DNA of 64,000 nt from Paraburkholderia sp. SOS3 (GCF_001922345.1 NZ_CP018811.1:3844001-3908000); one strand, 5' to 3'; shown: positions 54,958 to 64,000, numbered from the stretch's first letter. Made by a program: numbers and translations. The notes: generated by a model not told the origin, from the sequence alone.

Positions 54958-55302
54958 ATGCTCGAGCTTCTCCTGTTTCACCTGCTCTGGATGTTCGCGC
55001 TGCTTGTAGTCGTAGTGGCCGTTTGTTGCGTCGTCAACTGGCTATGGCCCGACGAGTCGCTCGACGGCTTGCGCATCTTCATGGCAGTCTCGCTCTTCGC
55101 GCTGGTCTTCGACGCGGCACTGACCTTTCTCGTGTTCGCCGATTCGCAACAACGTTACGGCAAGTTCAGCACTGCCGTTGCGTTTGCCGGGCGCGCATGC
55201 GCATATGGGCTCGCTGCAGCGGCCGGCTTCTGTTTCGCACGATTGCGCGACCAACGGCGGTCGCGCCGGTTTCAAGCATTGCGCATGAATGCGCTGCGAT
55301 AA
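54958..55302 (+). CDS. Small membrane protein of unknown function
   Basis: About 114 residues as started here at ATG 54958. Three hydrophobic stretches are visible: LLFHLLWMFALLVVVVAVCCVV, IFMAVSLFALVFDAALTFLVF and AFAGRACAYGLAAAAGFCF, followed by a basic C-terminal tail rich in Arg. An in-frame ATG at 54838 would add 40 residues that look non-coding. I do not recognise the family. Codon use is like that of neighbouring genes, and the alternating hydrophobic pattern supports a real coding frame, but confidence is limited. Confidence 0.5.
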   Translation: MLELLLFHLLWMFALLVVVVAVCCVVNWLWPDESLDGLRIFMAVSLFALVFDAALTFLVFADSQQRYGKFSTAVAFAGRACAYGLAAAAGFCFARLRDQRRSRRFQALRMNALR

Positions 55303-55583
55303 GCGAGCGTACCGCGGCGCCAACGATGCACGGCAATGCGGGAATACGGCTTGCTAACGCCCGCGCGCTCGACTATAACTCCCGAAAACCGCGGGAGGCA
55401 CGAGCCCCGCCAGCCGTCACGCCAGGTGCGCCGTCTCACCTCTGCCCGGCACACGCATCCGCATTGGAACAACGCAGTGACAGAGCAACGGCGGCGCGGC
55501 GGCACGTCAGCGCCACGCAGCACCCTGCATCCGTCGCAGTCGATCGAACGAAGCGCACACCCACCGACTCGAGCGAGGACATC

Positions 55584-56399
55584 GTGGACCTTGAAACCGT
55601 ACGCGTTTTCATGATGACCCGCGGCATCGACTTCGGAACCAAAGTACTTGCCGCCATTGTGCTGTGGATCATCGCGCGCTGGGTCATCGGACTCGTCACG
55701 CGCATGCTGCGCGCCGTTCTCGAACGCAATAGCCGTGTCGACCCGACACTCGCGCACTACCTCAGTTCGATTCTTGGCGCGCTGCTGAACCTGCTGCTGA
55801 TTCTCGCGATTCTGCAGGTGTTCGGCGTGCAGACCACATCGTTCGCCGCGTTGCTCGCGGGTCTCGGTCTTGCCATCGGCACCGCATGGGGCGGCCTGCT
55901 CGCGCATTTCGCGGCCGGCGTGTTCATGCAGGTGCTGCGACCGTTCAAGGTCGGCGATTTCGTCACGGCCGGCGGCGTCACGGGCACGGTCCGCGAACTG
56001 GGGCTGTTCGGCACGACGCTCGTCACGCCGGACAACGTCACGACCATCGTCGGCAACAACAAGATCTTCTCCGACACGATCTCGAACTACAGCGCGCTGC
56101 CCGTACGCCGCGTCGAACTGACCGCGAAGATCGCCAACGGCGTCGATCCCGTCGACGCGGCGAACCGGCTGCGCGCGGCCGTGGTGCGCATTCCGAATGT
56201 CGCCGAGAACCCCGCGCCCGATATCGAAGTGCTGTCGTTCACGCCGGAAGGACCGATGCTGTGCGTGCGCCCTTACACGCATACCGACCACTACTGGCAG
56301 GTCTATTTCGACACGAATCGCGCGATTGTCGAGACGTTCAGGGAAGCCGGCTATCCGACGCCGGAAACGCCGTTCGTGCGCCGCACGGCGGCGGGTTGA
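55584..56399 (+). CDS. Small-conductance mechanosensitive channel, MscS family
   Basis: About 271 residues from GTG 55584, which has GAGG upstream; ATG 55611 is an alternative. Three membrane helices are followed by the MscS pore and beta domain: ALLAGLGLAIGTAWGGLLAHFAAGVFMQVLRPFKVGDFVTAGG, then GTVRELGLFGTTLVTPDN and NNKIFSDTISNYSALP. The C-terminal alpha-beta domain ends VETFREAGYPTPETPF. MscS channels release solutes on hypoosmotic shock. The long open frame further upstream (to 54864) runs through the preceding gene in another frame and is not coding. Confidence 0.92.
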   Translation: MDLETVRVFMMTRGIDFGTKVLAAIVLWIIARWVIGLVTRMLRAVLERNSRVDPTLAHYLSSILGALLNLLLILAILQVFGVQTTSFAALLAGLGLAIGTAWGGLLAHFAAGVFMQVLRPFKVGDFVTAGGVTGTVRELGLFGTTLVTPDNVTTIVGNNKIFSDTISNYSALPVRRVELTAKIANGVDPVDAANRLRAAVVRIPNVAENPAPDIEVLSFTPEGPMLCVRPYTHTDHYWQVYFDTNRAIVETFREAGYPTPETPFVRRTAAG

Positions 56400-56421
56400 G
56401 CTCGGCAGGCGGCATAAATAC

Positions 56422-56451
56422 AAAGGGCATCGCAATCGAAGCGATGCCCTT
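56422..56451. terminator. Strong hairpin between convergent mscS-like and dedA genes
   Basis: AAGGGCATCGC...GCGATGCCCTT forms an 11-base perfect stem with a short loop, 22 bases after the mscS-like stop. On the minus strand it is followed by TTGTATTTA, so it may end dedA transcription; both genes may use it. Confidence 0.65.
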
Positions 56452-56462
56452 GGTTCCTGCCA

Positions 56463-56516
56463 GATGCGGTCCTGCCGGATGATGCGGTCCTGCCGGATGA
56501 TGCGGTCCTGCCGGAT
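56463..56516. repeat. 18-base tandem repeat, three copies
   Basis: GATGCGGTCCTGCCGGAT occurs three times in perfect tandem in the space between convergent genes. A looser repetition of CGCTTCACT/CGCTTCATT follows at about 56518-56562. Confidence 0.95.
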
Positions 56517-56605
56517 ACGCGCTTCATTACACGCTTCACTCCCGCTTCACTGCGCGCTTCATTGCACGATGCCTGCCCGTCGGACCGACGAGGCGCTCAC
56601 CGCCT

Positions 56606-57292
56606 TCACTGTCCGCCTGTCTTGCGCGCGGAAGTCGCCGGCGCCCGTCGTCGCGCCACTTTCCACAACGCCCCCAACGCAACCGGCACGATCGCCGCGC
56701 CGATTCCAACCAGCACGATCACGTTCAGATACTGACGGATAAACGGAATGTTGCCGAAGAAGTATCCGAGCAGCACGAGCAGCAACACCCAGAACAGCGC
56801 GCCGGTGATGTTGAACAGCTGGAAACGCCGCACCGACATCTGCGATGCGCCCGCGACAAACGGCGCGAAGGTCCGCACGACCGGGATGAAACGCGCCAGC
56901 ACGATCGTCTTGCCGCCGTGTTTTTCGTAGAAGTTGTGCGTCTTGCGCAGCGCCTCGCGATCGAGAAACCGTTCGAGCACAGGAATATGCGAATCGAAAA
57001 CCCGCGTGCCGATCGCGCGCCCGATCATGTAGTTGACCGTGTTGCCGGTGACGGCCGCGACGACGAGCAGCACGATCAGAAAACCGATATTCATCGCGCC
57101 GCTCGCCGCGAACGCGCCGCCGATAAAGAGCAGCGAATCGCCGGGCAGAAACGGCAGGACGACAAGACCCGTTTCGCAAAACACGATCAGGAAGAGGACC
57201 GCGTACACCCATGCGCCGTACTGGCGAATGAAGTCGCCGAGGAAGGCGTCGATATGCAGGACGAGGTTGACGAAATGCAGCAGCGTATCCAA
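56606..57292 (-). CDS. DedA-family membrane protein
   Basis: 228 residues. Family motifs are FCETGLVVLPFLPGDSLLF in the first re-entrant region and ARFIPVVRTFAPFVAGASQM in the second, with membrane helices near the C-terminus (FWVLLLVLLGYFF, IVLVGIGAAIVPVAL). DedA proteins are needed for envelope integrity, and members flip undecaprenyl phosphate or other lipids. It is divergent from mutL and converges with the mscS-like gene. Confidence 0.92.
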   Translation of the reverse strand: MDTLLHFVNLVLHIDAFLGDFIRQYGAWVYAVLFLIVFCETGLVVLPFLPGDSLLFIGGAFAASGAMNIGFLIVLLVVAAVTGNTVNYMIGRAIGTRVFDSHIPVLERFLDREALRKTHNFYEKHGGKTIVLARFIPVVRTFAPFVAGASQMSVRRFQLFNITGALFWVLLLVLLGYFFGNIPFIRQYLNVIVLVGIGAAIVPVALGALWKVARRRAPATSARKTGGQ

Positions 57293-57620
57293 AAAGACAT
57301 CCTCTCAAGAACGTGGATGGTGAGGCGTGTCGGCGCGCGCCTGTGGCCCGACGAAAAGCACGCGCGAAGGGACGCACACATCGCGTACGCACCTTCTGGC
57401 GCAGCATCCGAAGTACCTGATGCAGCGAGGCGCCCAGCGGCGCATAACACAAAACGACACAACACGCCGGGTCCGGAAATGCGACCGCGCCATGATACCG
57501 AAAGTGCCCGCTTCAATATTAAGAAATTATGAGCAGCGCAGCGCCGCCACGGCGACGCTAGCGGCGCGCGCAACGTAAACGGCCGTCAGCCGTCACGCGG
57601 CGAATCGCTATAATTCCAGC
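57293..57620. other. Divergent dedA-mutL intergenic region
   Basis: 328 bases. TATAAT at 57609-57614 lies six bases before the mutL ATG; no matching -35 box is clear. Promoter elements for dedA on the minus strand were not identified. No family-like protein is encoded. Confidence 0.5.
57609..57614 (+). promoter_or_regulatory. -10 element directly before mutL
   Basis: A perfect TATAAT ends six bases before ATG 57621. If used, transcription would begin at or next to the start codon, giving a leaderless mRNA; no ribosome-binding site is seen before the ATG, which fits. Confidence 0.5.
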
Positions 57621-59753
57621 ATGTCCGAATTCCGCGAACCGTCAGACGGCACGGCCGCGGGCGCCTCCGCTGCGCCCGCACAAGCATCGATTGCCGCCGC
57701 CCCTTCCAGCGCATTGCGCGCGCCACGCTCGATCCAGCCCTTGCCCGATCAGCTGATCAGCCAGATCGCCGCCGGCGAAGTCGTCGAGCGGCCCGCGTCC
57801 GTCGTCAAGGAACTGCTCGAGAACGCGCTCGACGCCGGCGCGACCACGCTGCGCATTCTGCTCGACGAAGGCGGCGTCAAACGCATTTCGATCACCGACG
57901 ACGGCTGCGGCATCCCCGAAGACGAACTTGCGCTCGCGCTGACGCGGCACGCGACGAGCAAGATCCGCTCGCTCGCGGAGCTCGAAGCGGTCGCCACGCT
58001 CGGGTTTCGCGGCGAAGCACTCGCGTCGATCGCATCGGTAGCGGAGATGGCCATTACGAGCCGCACCGGCAGCGCTGCGCACGCGACGCGCATCGACGCG
58101 AATACCGGCGCGCTGACTCCCGCGGCCGGCACGCAGGGCACGACGATCGAAGTGCGCGAGCTGTACTTCAATACGCCGGCGCGCCGCAAATTCCTGAAGA
58201 GCGAACAGACCGAACTCGGCCATTGCATCGAGATGGTCCGCCGCGTCGCACTCGCGCGGCCCGACGTCGCGATTTCGGTGTTGCATAACGGCCGCGCGGT
58301 CGAGCACTGGAACGCGAGCGATCCGGCGGCACGCGTCGCGAAGATACTCGGCGACGCGTTCGCCACCGCGCACCTGCCGCTCGACGAAGCGGCCGGCCCG
58401 CTTGCCGTGTACGGCTGCGCCGGCCTGCCGACCGCGAGCCGCGGCCGCGCCGACCAGCAGTACTTTTTCGTGAACGGCCGCTTCGTGCGCGACAAGCTGC
58501 TCACGCACGCGGTGCGCGCCGCTTATGAAGACGTGCTGCACGGCGACCGCTATCCGTCGTATGTGCTGTTTCTCGATCTGCCGCCCGAAGCGGTCGACGT
58601 GAACGTGCATCCGTCGAAGATCGAGGTGCGCTTTCGCGATTCGCGCTCGATCCACCAGTTCGTGTTCCATGCCGTGCAGCGCGCACTCGCGCGGCATGCG
58701 GGCGCCTCGCCGGAGACCACGGCGGGCGGCCATGCCGCGCATATCGAACCGCCTGGGCGGCCGGGGTCGTCTGGATCGACGCCGCCCGGCGGCGCGGCGG
58801 ACATCGGCGGCAGTGGCCTCGGCCTCGGCGGCGGCGCATCGTCGTCGGGCGGCGGCAGCCGCTTCGGCAGCAACGCGCCACCGTCGGGCACGACATGGAT
58901 GCGCGATGCGCGGATGCGCCAGGGCACGCTGCCGGTCGCGCAGCCGCTTGCACTCTACGACGCGTTGTTCGGCCGCAAGGATACGGGCGCCGCTTTTTCG
59001 TCCGCTTCTTCGTCCGGTTCGCCGCCCGGTTCGCCATACAACGCGACGGCATTCGACGCATCCACCGCGCCCGTCGCGCGCGATGCGAACGATGCGCCAT
59101 CGCCGTTCGCAGCGCAGCCGTCCGGCGCTGCCGCCTTCGACACGTTCAACAGATTCGACGTCTCCGACGAGCAGCCGCTCGGCTTCGCGCTCGGCCAGAT
59201 TCACGGCATCTACGTGCTCGCGCAGAATGCGCGCGGGCTCGTGATCGTCGATATGCACGCAGCGCACGAGCGCATCCTGTACGAGCAGTTCAAGCACGCG
59301 CTCGCCGACCGGACGATCGCCGTGCAGCCGCTGCTGATTCCACAGTCGATGCCGGCCGATCCGGTTGAAATCGGCATCGTCGAGGAAGAGCGCGAGACGC
59401 TCGACGCGCTCGGCTTCGACCTCGCCGTGCTGTCGCCGACCACGCTTGCGATTCGCGCGGTGCCCGCGCTGCTGAAAGACGCCGATCTGCCCGCACTCGC
59501 GCGCGCGGTGCTGTCCGATCTGCATGCGTTCGGCGGTTCGCGCGTGCTGACCGAGCGTCAGCATGAACTGCTCGGCACGCTGGCTTGCCATCACGCGGTA
59601 CGTGCGAACCGGCGTCTGACACTCGACGAAATGAACGCGCTGCTGCGGCAGATGGAAGCGACCGAGCGCGCCGATCAATGCAATCACGGGCGTCCGACGT
59701 GGTACCAGCTGACGCTGTCCGACCTCGACCGGCTTTTCATGCGCGGACAATGA
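57621..59753 (+). CDS. mutL: DNA mismatch repair protein MutL (with endonuclease motif)
   Basis: 710 residues, longer than E. coli MutL (615). The N-terminal GHKL ATPase has VVERPASVVKELLENALDAG, DDGCGIPEDEL and GFRGEALASIASV. After it lies a Gly/Ser/Pro-rich linker of about 170 residues (about 370-520). The C-terminal dimer domain contains DMHAAHERILYE, the metal-binding endonuclease motif (DxHA-x2-E-x4-E, with Met in place of Gln), plus ACHHAVRA and CNHGRPT. MutL proteins of this type nick DNA themselves, as in organisms lacking MutH. It is followed by miaA on the same strand after 61 bases. Confidence 0.97.
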   Translation: MSEFREPSDGTAAGASAAPAQASIAAAPSSALRAPRSIQPLPDQLISQIAAGEVVERPASVVKELLENALDAGATTLRILLDEGGVKRISITDDGCGIPEDELALALTRHATSKIRSLAELEAVATLGFRGEALASIASVAEMAITSRTGSAAHATRIDANTGALTPAAGTQGTTIEVRELYFNTPARRKFLKSEQTELGHCIEMVRRVALARPDVAISVLHNGRAVEHWNASDPAARVAKILGDAFATAHLPLDEAAGPLAVYGCAGLPTASRGRADQQYFFVNGRFVRDKLLTHAVRAAYEDVLHGDRYPSYVLFLDLPPEAVDVNVHPSKIEVRFRDSRSIHQFVFHAVQRALARHAGASPETTAGGHAAHIEPPGRPGSSGSTPPGGAADIGGSGLGLGGGASSSGGGSRFGSNAPPSGTTWMRDARMRQGTLPVAQPLALYDALFGRKDTGAAFSSASSSGSPPGSPYNATAFDASTAPVARDANDAPSPFAAQPSGAAAFDTFNRFDVSDEQPLGFALGQIHGIYVLAQNARGLVIVDMHAAHERILYEQFKHALADRTIAVQPLLIPQSMPADPVEIGIVEEERETLDALGFDLAVLSPTTLAIRAVPALLKDADLPALARAVLSDLHAFGGSRVLTERQHELLGTLACHHAVRANRRLTLDEMNALLRQMEATERADQCNHGRPTWYQLTLSDLDRLFMRGQ

Positions 59754-59814
59754 ACGCATCGCGAATCGATGCGCGCGCAACGATTGCACGCACTGACGCC
59801 GTGAGCGCATCGTC

Positions 59815-60777
59815 ATGACTCGCGTCGCCGCCCCGCTTCCCATCGCCTGCGTGCTCGGCCCCACCGCTTCGGGCAAAACCGCGGCGGCGCTCGCGTTCGC
59901 GGCACAGCGGCCCACCGAGATCGTCAGCGTCGATTCGGCGCTCGTCTATCGCGGCATGGATATCGGCACCGCGAAGCCGACTGCGCAGGAGCGCGCGCAG
60001 GTGCCGCATCATCTGATCGATATCGTCGATCCGGCCGACGCCTATTCGGCTTCCGACTTTCGCACCGACGCGTTGCGCGCCATCGATGCGATCGTCGAGC
60101 GCGGCCGCGTGCCGTTGCTGGTCGGCGGCACGATGCTGTACTACAAGGCGTTGACGCAAGGCCTTAACGACTTGCCCGCCGCCGACGCCGCGCTTCGCGC
60201 CGAACTCGAAGCCGATGCCGCGCGCGACGGCTGGCCCGCGCTGCATGCGCGCCTTGCCGCCGTCGATACGCAAACAGCCGCGCGGCTTGCGCCAAACGAC
60301 GCGCAGCGCATCCAGCGCGCGCTCGAAGTCTTCATGCTGACGGGCCAGCCGATGTCGACGCTGCTCGCAGCGCCCCCGCGCGACGACCAAGCCACGGCGC
60401 GCTATCGCTTCGTGCCGGTCGCGCTCGAACCGTCGGACCGCGGCATGCTGCATGCGCGGATCGCGCAGCGCTTCGATGCGATGCTCGAGGCCGGCTTCGT
60501 CGATGAAGTGCAACGGTTGCGCGCGCGCGGCGACCTGCACGCCGGACTGCCGTCGATGCGCTGCGTCGGCTACCGGCAGGCGTGGGCGTATCTCGACGGC
60601 GAGATCGATTATGCGACGATGCGCGACAAGGGCGTGTTCGCGACGCGGCAGTTATGCAAGCGGCAGTTGACGTGGCTGCGCGCGATGCCGGAACGGATCG
60701 TGATCGACTGCTGCGCCTCCGATGCGACCGAACAGGCGCTGCACGCGCTGGAGCAGGTCGTCGACGCACGCGTGTAA
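59815..60777 (+). CDS. miaA: tRNA dimethylallyltransferase
   Basis: 320 residues. The P-loop is [14 protein letters not shown], followed by [20 protein letters not shown] and [15 protein letters not shown]. MiaA adds a dimethylallyl group to A37 of tRNAs that read codons starting with U. The last part includes [18 protein letters not shown]. The ATG at 59815 was chosen for family match; its place downstream of mutL is conserved in many proteobacteria. Confidence 0.97.
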   Translation: MTRVAAPLPIACVLGPTASGKTAAALAFAAQRPTEIVSVDSALVYRGMDIGTAKPTAQERAQVPHHLIDIVDPADAYSASDFRTDALRAIDAIVERGRVPLLVGGTMLYYKALTQGLNDLPAADAALRAELEADAARDGWPALHARLAAVDTQTAARLAPNDAQRIQRALEVFMLTGQPMSTLLAAPPRDDQATARYRFVPVALEPSDRGMLHARIAQRFDAMLEAGFVDEVQRLRARGDLHAGLPSMRCVGYRQAWAYLDGEIDYATMRDKGVFATRQLCKRQLTWLRAMPERIVIDCCASDATEQALHALEQVVDARV

Positions 60778-60802
60778 TGCTCGCGGCCCGTAAGCGGCTT
60801 TT

Positions 60803-62434
60803 CTATTCGCTCTTCTGCGAGCCCCGCTGAGCGCCGGCGCGTTCCTGCGCGGCCTGTTGCGTCGGGTCGCGGGACTCCGGCTGCGAGGCGCCGGGCTGCG
60901 CGGCCGGCTGCGAGGCGCCGGGCTGCGCGGCCGGCTGCTGCATAAGCTGCTGCGCGCCGCCTTGTGTCCCTTCCTTCGTCCCGCCCTGCGCCTCTTCTTC
61001 CCACCCGCCGCCGAGCGCAAGAAACAGATTGACCCGATCGACGGCGACCGTCGAGCGCGCCGCCGCGACCTGCGCATCGACCGAGGTCAGCGTGCGGGTC
61101 GCGTCGAGATCGGAGATGAACGACTCGCGGCCGCTCGTGTACAGCTGATGCGTCTGATCGGCCGATTTGCGCGCCGACTGCAACGCCGTTTCGAGAACCT
61201 GCGCGCGCTGCGTGTCGAGGCTGTACGTGGCAAGTGCGGACTCGGTCTCGCGCAGCGCGTTCAGCACGACGGAATCGAAACGCGCGAGCGACGCGGCTGT
61301 CGACGCCTCGGCCTCGTGCACCTTCGCGCGCTGCCCGTTCACCGGGAACACCCAGCTGATCATCGGCCCAACCGAGTAGTAGGCGGTCGGCGCGGTGCCG
61401 ATGTCGGATGCGAGGCCGTTGAAGCCCGCACTCGCGCCGAGGCTGATGGTCGGATACAGCGCTGCCGTCGCGACGCCGATGCGCGCGGTCGATGCCGCAA
61501 GCTTGCGCTCCGCCTCGCGCACGTCCGGCCTGCGCTTGAGCAACGCGGCGCCGTCGCCGACCGGTAGCGGCTCGCCGATCTGCGGCAGCTTCGCGCAGTT
61601 TCTCGCGGCGGGCGGCAGGTCCTGCGGCGAGCGCGCGAGCAGCATCGCGAGCCGGAATTGCGCGACGCGCTGGCGCAACATGAAGCGCGGGATCTCAGCC
61701 GCAATCGTGTCGCGCTGCGTGATGCCGCGCGTGACATCGGGCTCGTTGCCGCGGCCCGCCTGCAGAAGCCGTTGCGATACATCGACGCGCTCGCGTTCGA
61801 GCGCGAGCGAATGCTGCGCGATCGCGAGTTCTTCCGCGGCCGCGCAGTTTTCCACGTACGAACGCACGACATCCGCGACCACCGTGATGCGCACGAGATC
61901 GCGCGCGGCTTCGACCGCATCGTCGTCGGCCTTCGCTGCTTCGATGCCGCGCCGCAGCTTGCCGAACAAATCGAGTTCGTACGACACGTTAAAGCCGATG
62001 CCTGCAAGCGTCTGCGGCGGAATCTTGTCGGTCAGAAACTGTTCGGGTGAAAGCTGCGAGTACTGCACCGCTCCCGATGCGTCGCCGCTGAAGCCGTACT
62101 GCTCGCGTGCGAACTGCACTTCGGCGCGCGACGCCGCGAGATTCGCGACCGCGACGCGCAAGTCGCGGTTTTCCGCCAGCGCTTCTTCGACAAGACTGTT
62201 CAACACCGGGTCGTCGTAGAGCCGCCACCAGTTCGGCGGGACCGGCTGCTGCGTGACGAGCGGATCGTTCGCGCCTGCGATCGGCGCGTTCGCGAAGTTC
62301 GAGTTGACGAGCGCGTCTTTCGGCAGCGAATAGTTCGGGCCGACCGTGCAGCCGGCGAGCAACGCGACGAAGGCGGACACGAGCACGCAATGGCGCACCG
62401 TCGCCCGCTCCGCCCAGCGCGCTTTGCCGTTCAT
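60803..62434 (-). CDS. Outer-membrane efflux lipoprotein, NodT/OprM family
   Basis: 543 residues. The lipobox LLAGC precedes TVGPNYSLP, the typical opening of NodT-type outer-membrane factors. Two OEP domains follow with repeats such as LAASRAEVQFAREQYGFS and LNALRETESALATYSL. The C-terminal tail is unusual: about 50 residues rich in Gln, Ala and Pro with a repeated AAQPGASQP. The start at ATG 62434 overlaps the stop of the HlyD gene by four bases. It forms the outer-membrane channel of the tripartite efflux pump. Confidence 0.92.
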   Translation of the reverse strand: MNGKARWAERATVRHCVLVSAFVALLAGCTVGPNYSLPKDALVNSNFANAPIAGANDPLVTQQPVPPNWWRLYDDPVLNSLVEEALAENRDLRVAVANLAASRAEVQFAREQYGFSGDASGAVQYSQLSPEQFLTDKIPPQTLAGIGFNVSYELDLFGKLRRGIEAAKADDDAVEAARDLVRITVVADVVRSYVENCAAAEELAIAQHSLALERERVDVSQRLLQAGRGNEPDVTRGITQRDTIAAEIPRFMLRQRVAQFRLAMLLARSPQDLPPAARNCAKLPQIGEPLPVGDGAALLKRRPDVREAERKLAASTARIGVATAALYPTISLGASAGFNGLASDIGTAPTAYYSVGPMISWVFPVNGQRAKVHEAEASTAASLARFDSVVLNALRETESALATYSLDTQRAQVLETALQSARKSADQTHQLYTSGRESFISDLDATRTLTSVDAQVAAARSTVAVDRVNLFLALGGGWEEEAQGGTKEGTQGGAQQLMQQPAAQPGASQPAAQPGASQPESRDPTQQAAQERAGAQRGSQKSE

Positions 62435-63399
62435 CTGAGCGCTCCGAGCACCCGCTCGAACCACAGCGCGAAGCGCGATTGCGGCGCCGACGCGGCATCG
62501 GGCGACGACGCCGCGCCCTTGCCGATCGGCCGCAGTTCCGGACCGCGGACCAGCACGGTCGCGGTCCGCCCGGCGATCATCTGGAAGTCCTGCGGCACTT
62601 CGTCGAGCGCGACACGCACCGGAATACGCTGCGCCAGCCGCACCCAGCTGAACGCCGGGTCGACGTTCGGCAGCAGGTTCGGCGTGCTGTTCGTGCGGTC
62701 GCGGTCCTCGATCGCGGCGACGATGCTGACCACGTGGCCGCGCAACAGCTTCGGCTCGCCCATCACCGCGATATCGACTGCCTGCCCGATGCGGATATGC
62801 CGCATCTTCGTCTCTTCGAAGTAGCCGTCGACGCGAAACGAGTGCGCATCGACGATCGACAGCACGGGGTGGCCCGCGCTCGCGTACTCGTTCGGGCGCG
62901 GCGCGCGGTCGTTCACATAGCCGTCGACGGGGCTCACGATCGTCGTGCGCTGCAGGTTCAGGCGCGCGGTGTCGAGCGCGACCTGCGCGAGATCCATCTG
63001 CGCGCGCGCCTCGATCGCGCGCGCGTGGCTTTGCTGCAGCACCTCGGTCGCGACGAGGTTGCCCAGTTGCTGGTTGCGCACGTCCTCGCGGCGCGCCTCG
63101 TCGTAAGTGGCCTTGCGCTGCGCGAGCGTCGCGACCGCTTCGCGATACGCGAGCGCGTAGCGCGCCTCGTCGATCACGAACAGCACCTGGCCTTTCTTGA
63201 CCGGCTGGTTATCGACGACGCGAATATCGGTGATCCAGCCGGAGATGTCGGGCGAGATCTGCACGATATCGGCGCGCACGCGGCCGTCGCGCGTCCACGG
63301 CGAGAACATGTAGTAGTCGATCACTTTCCATAGCACGAGCGCGGCCGCAACGGTCGCGATCAGCGTCAGAATGACGGAGAACACCGAGATCTGTTTCAC
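62431..63399 (-). CDS. HlyD-family efflux adaptor (AaeA/EmrA-like)
   Basis: 322 residues from GTG 63399, which overlaps the DUF1656 stop as GTGA. One membrane helix (SVILTLIATVAAALVLW) is followed by the biotinyl-lipoyl domain (WTRDGRVRADIVQISPDISGWITDIRVVDNQPVKKGQVLFVID), an alpha-hairpin, and a beta-barrel domain (VDGYFEETKMRHIRIGQAVDI). In AaeAB-type pumps this adaptor works with the FUSC inner-membrane protein to export aromatic carboxylic acids. An upstream in-frame start at 63456 lies inside the DUF1656 gene and is less likely. Confidence 0.93.
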   Translation of the reverse strand: MKQISVFSVILTLIATVAAALVLWKVIDYYMFSPWTRDGRVRADIVQISPDISGWITDIRVVDNQPVKKGQVLFVIDEARYALAYREAVATLAQRKATYDEARREDVRNQQLGNLVATEVLQQSHARAIEARAQMDLAQVALDTARLNLQRTTIVSPVDGYVNDRAPRPNEYASAGHPVLSIVDAHSFRVDGYFEETKMRHIRIGQAVDIAVMGEPKLLRGHVVSIVAAIEDRDRTNSTPNLLPNVDPAFSWVRLAQRIPVRVALDEVPQDFQMIAGRTATVLVRGPELRPIGKGAASSPDAASAPQSRFALWFERVLGALR

Positions 63400-63605
63400 G
63401 CGCCGAACCGCCTCGTTAGAGCCACGACCGCACCGAAAATGAATACGTAGATGCAAAAATCGAAAGCGGCCCGGTGCCAGACGAAGCGATAGAAGCCGGT
63501 CAGCGCGAGCAGCGCGACCACGCCGCGCTTGATCAGATACGCGACCAGCATCAGCACCAGCACGGTGGGCACGAACACGCCGACGATATTGATTTCCCCG
63601 ATCAT
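63396..63605 (-). CDS. DUF1656 (AaeX-like) small membrane protein
   Basis: 69 residues. It begins IGEINIVGVFVPTVLVLMLVA and has a second hydrophobic segment (AFDFCIYVFIFGAVVAL), as in AaeX, the small partner encoded in aae efflux operons. The start is ATG 63605; the open frame upstream belongs to no real protein. Its role is unknown. Confidence 0.9.
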   Translation of the reverse strand: MIGEINIVGVFVPTVLVLMLVAYLIKRGVVALLALTGFYRFVWHRAAFDFCIYVFIFGAVVALTRRFGA

Positions 63606-63646
63606 GGCTTTCTCTTTGGGTTCAGATTTGCGTTCGAGGGTGGCGC

Positions 63647-64000
63647 TTACGCGGTGGACGCCGGACCCGCCCCCGCAAGGCCGGGCGGCGCCGCCGGCGC
63701 ACCCGCGGCGAGCGGCGCGAGCGACAGGCGCAGGCCGACGAGCGCGTGCACCGCATCGCGCAGCCGGATCTCGGTCGAGAACGAAGGCGGCGCGCCCGCA
63801 GTGGTCCCGGCGGTGGTGCCCGCCGTTGTTCCCGGGCCCCATTGCGAGATGCGCGACAGCGCGACATCGATCGCTTCGATGAGCCCGCGCGGCACGGGCT
63901 GGCGCTTGCGCTGCGCGATACACAGTTCGTAGTAGGTGCGCACGTTGACCAGCACGCGGTCGAGCTGTTCGCTCATGTCGGCGGCAACGCCTTCGCGGTA
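63647..64000 (-). CDS. FUSC/AaeB-family efflux protein, C-terminal part (runs off the right edge)
   Basis: The visible 117 codons encode a soluble C-terminal end with no membrane helix, including RTYYELCIAQRKRQPVPRGL and LRDAVHALVGLRLSLAPL. A run of Gly-Thr-Thr-Ala repeats interrupts it, and the end is rich in Ala and Pro. Assignment comes mainly from position: FUSC proteins precede DUF1656, HlyD and NodT genes in this order in many Burkholderia-type operons. The rest lies beyond base 64000. Confidence 0.7.
   Translation of the reverse strand, partial: YREGVAADMSEQLDRVLVNVRTYYELCIAQRKRQPVPRGLIEAIDVALSRISQWGPGTTAGTTAGTTAGAPPSFSTEIRLRDAVHALVGLRLSLAPLAAGAPAAPPGLAGAGPASTA

Noticed and set aside
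54864..55583. Long N-terminal extension of the MscS-like protein
   Set aside because: The upstream frame overlaps another gene, is Arg/Ala-rich and lacks membrane or family features; GTG 55584 has a ribosome-binding site.

Overview
The window is a 64 kb stretch of high-GC proteobacterial chromosome. Gene content and order suggest a member of Burkholderia sensu lato (Paraburkholderia, Caballeronia, Trinickia or similar): glyA behind a ZTP riboswitch, ydfG, a complete ybgC-tolQRAB-pal-cpoB run, mutL-miaA, and an Aae-type aromatic-acid efflux set. The genus assignment is inferred from gene content and style only.

Layout. (1) 1-7.5 kb is core: 5' end of glyA (minus strand) with its riboswitch, ydfG, the Tol-Pal envelope operon, and a tRNA-Lys with its own promoter and terminator. 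(2) 7.8-22.8 kb is the most unusual block: a lytic transglycosylase, then one long minus-strand operon of twelve genes. A GH18 chitinase stands first and a GH19 chitinase last; between them lie a major pseudopilin, platform protein, ATPase, PilM/N/O/P-like assembly proteins, a lipoprotein secretin and three further pseudopilin-like proteins. It reads as a secretion machine that mixes type II secretion and type IV pilus parts and encodes its probable substrates at both ends. A prolyl-4-hydroxylase is divergent from it. (3) 23.6-31.9 kb is accessory: remnants of an AraC regulator and an EamA transporter, a large autotransporter adhesin with a duplicated passenger, an EAL-domain protein with a degenerate GGDEF region, and two homologous serine recombinases facing each other.

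(4) 31.9-46.8 kb is a catabolic region of unknown substrate: an AraC regulator, a LacI-controlled pair (beta-hydroxyacid dehydrogenase, SDR) sharing an operator motif with a divergent metallo-beta-lactamase-fold hydrolase, then a GntR-associated set of carboxymuconolactone-decarboxylase-fold proteins, cupin, second beta-hydroxyacid dehydrogenase, aldehyde dehydrogenase, NIPSNAP protein, MmgE/PrpD protein and two MFS transporters. (5) 47.0-53.1 kb is the tricarballylate utilisation locus tcuR-tcuABC, followed closely by a methyltransferase. (6) 53.2-64 kb returns to housekeeping and envelope genes: MFS transporter, small membrane protein, MscS channel, DedA protein, mutL, miaA, and an efflux operon (FUSC, DUF1656, HlyD, NodT-type outer-membrane factor) running off the right edge.

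All functions are assigned from protein motifs and gene order read by eye; no database search was run.
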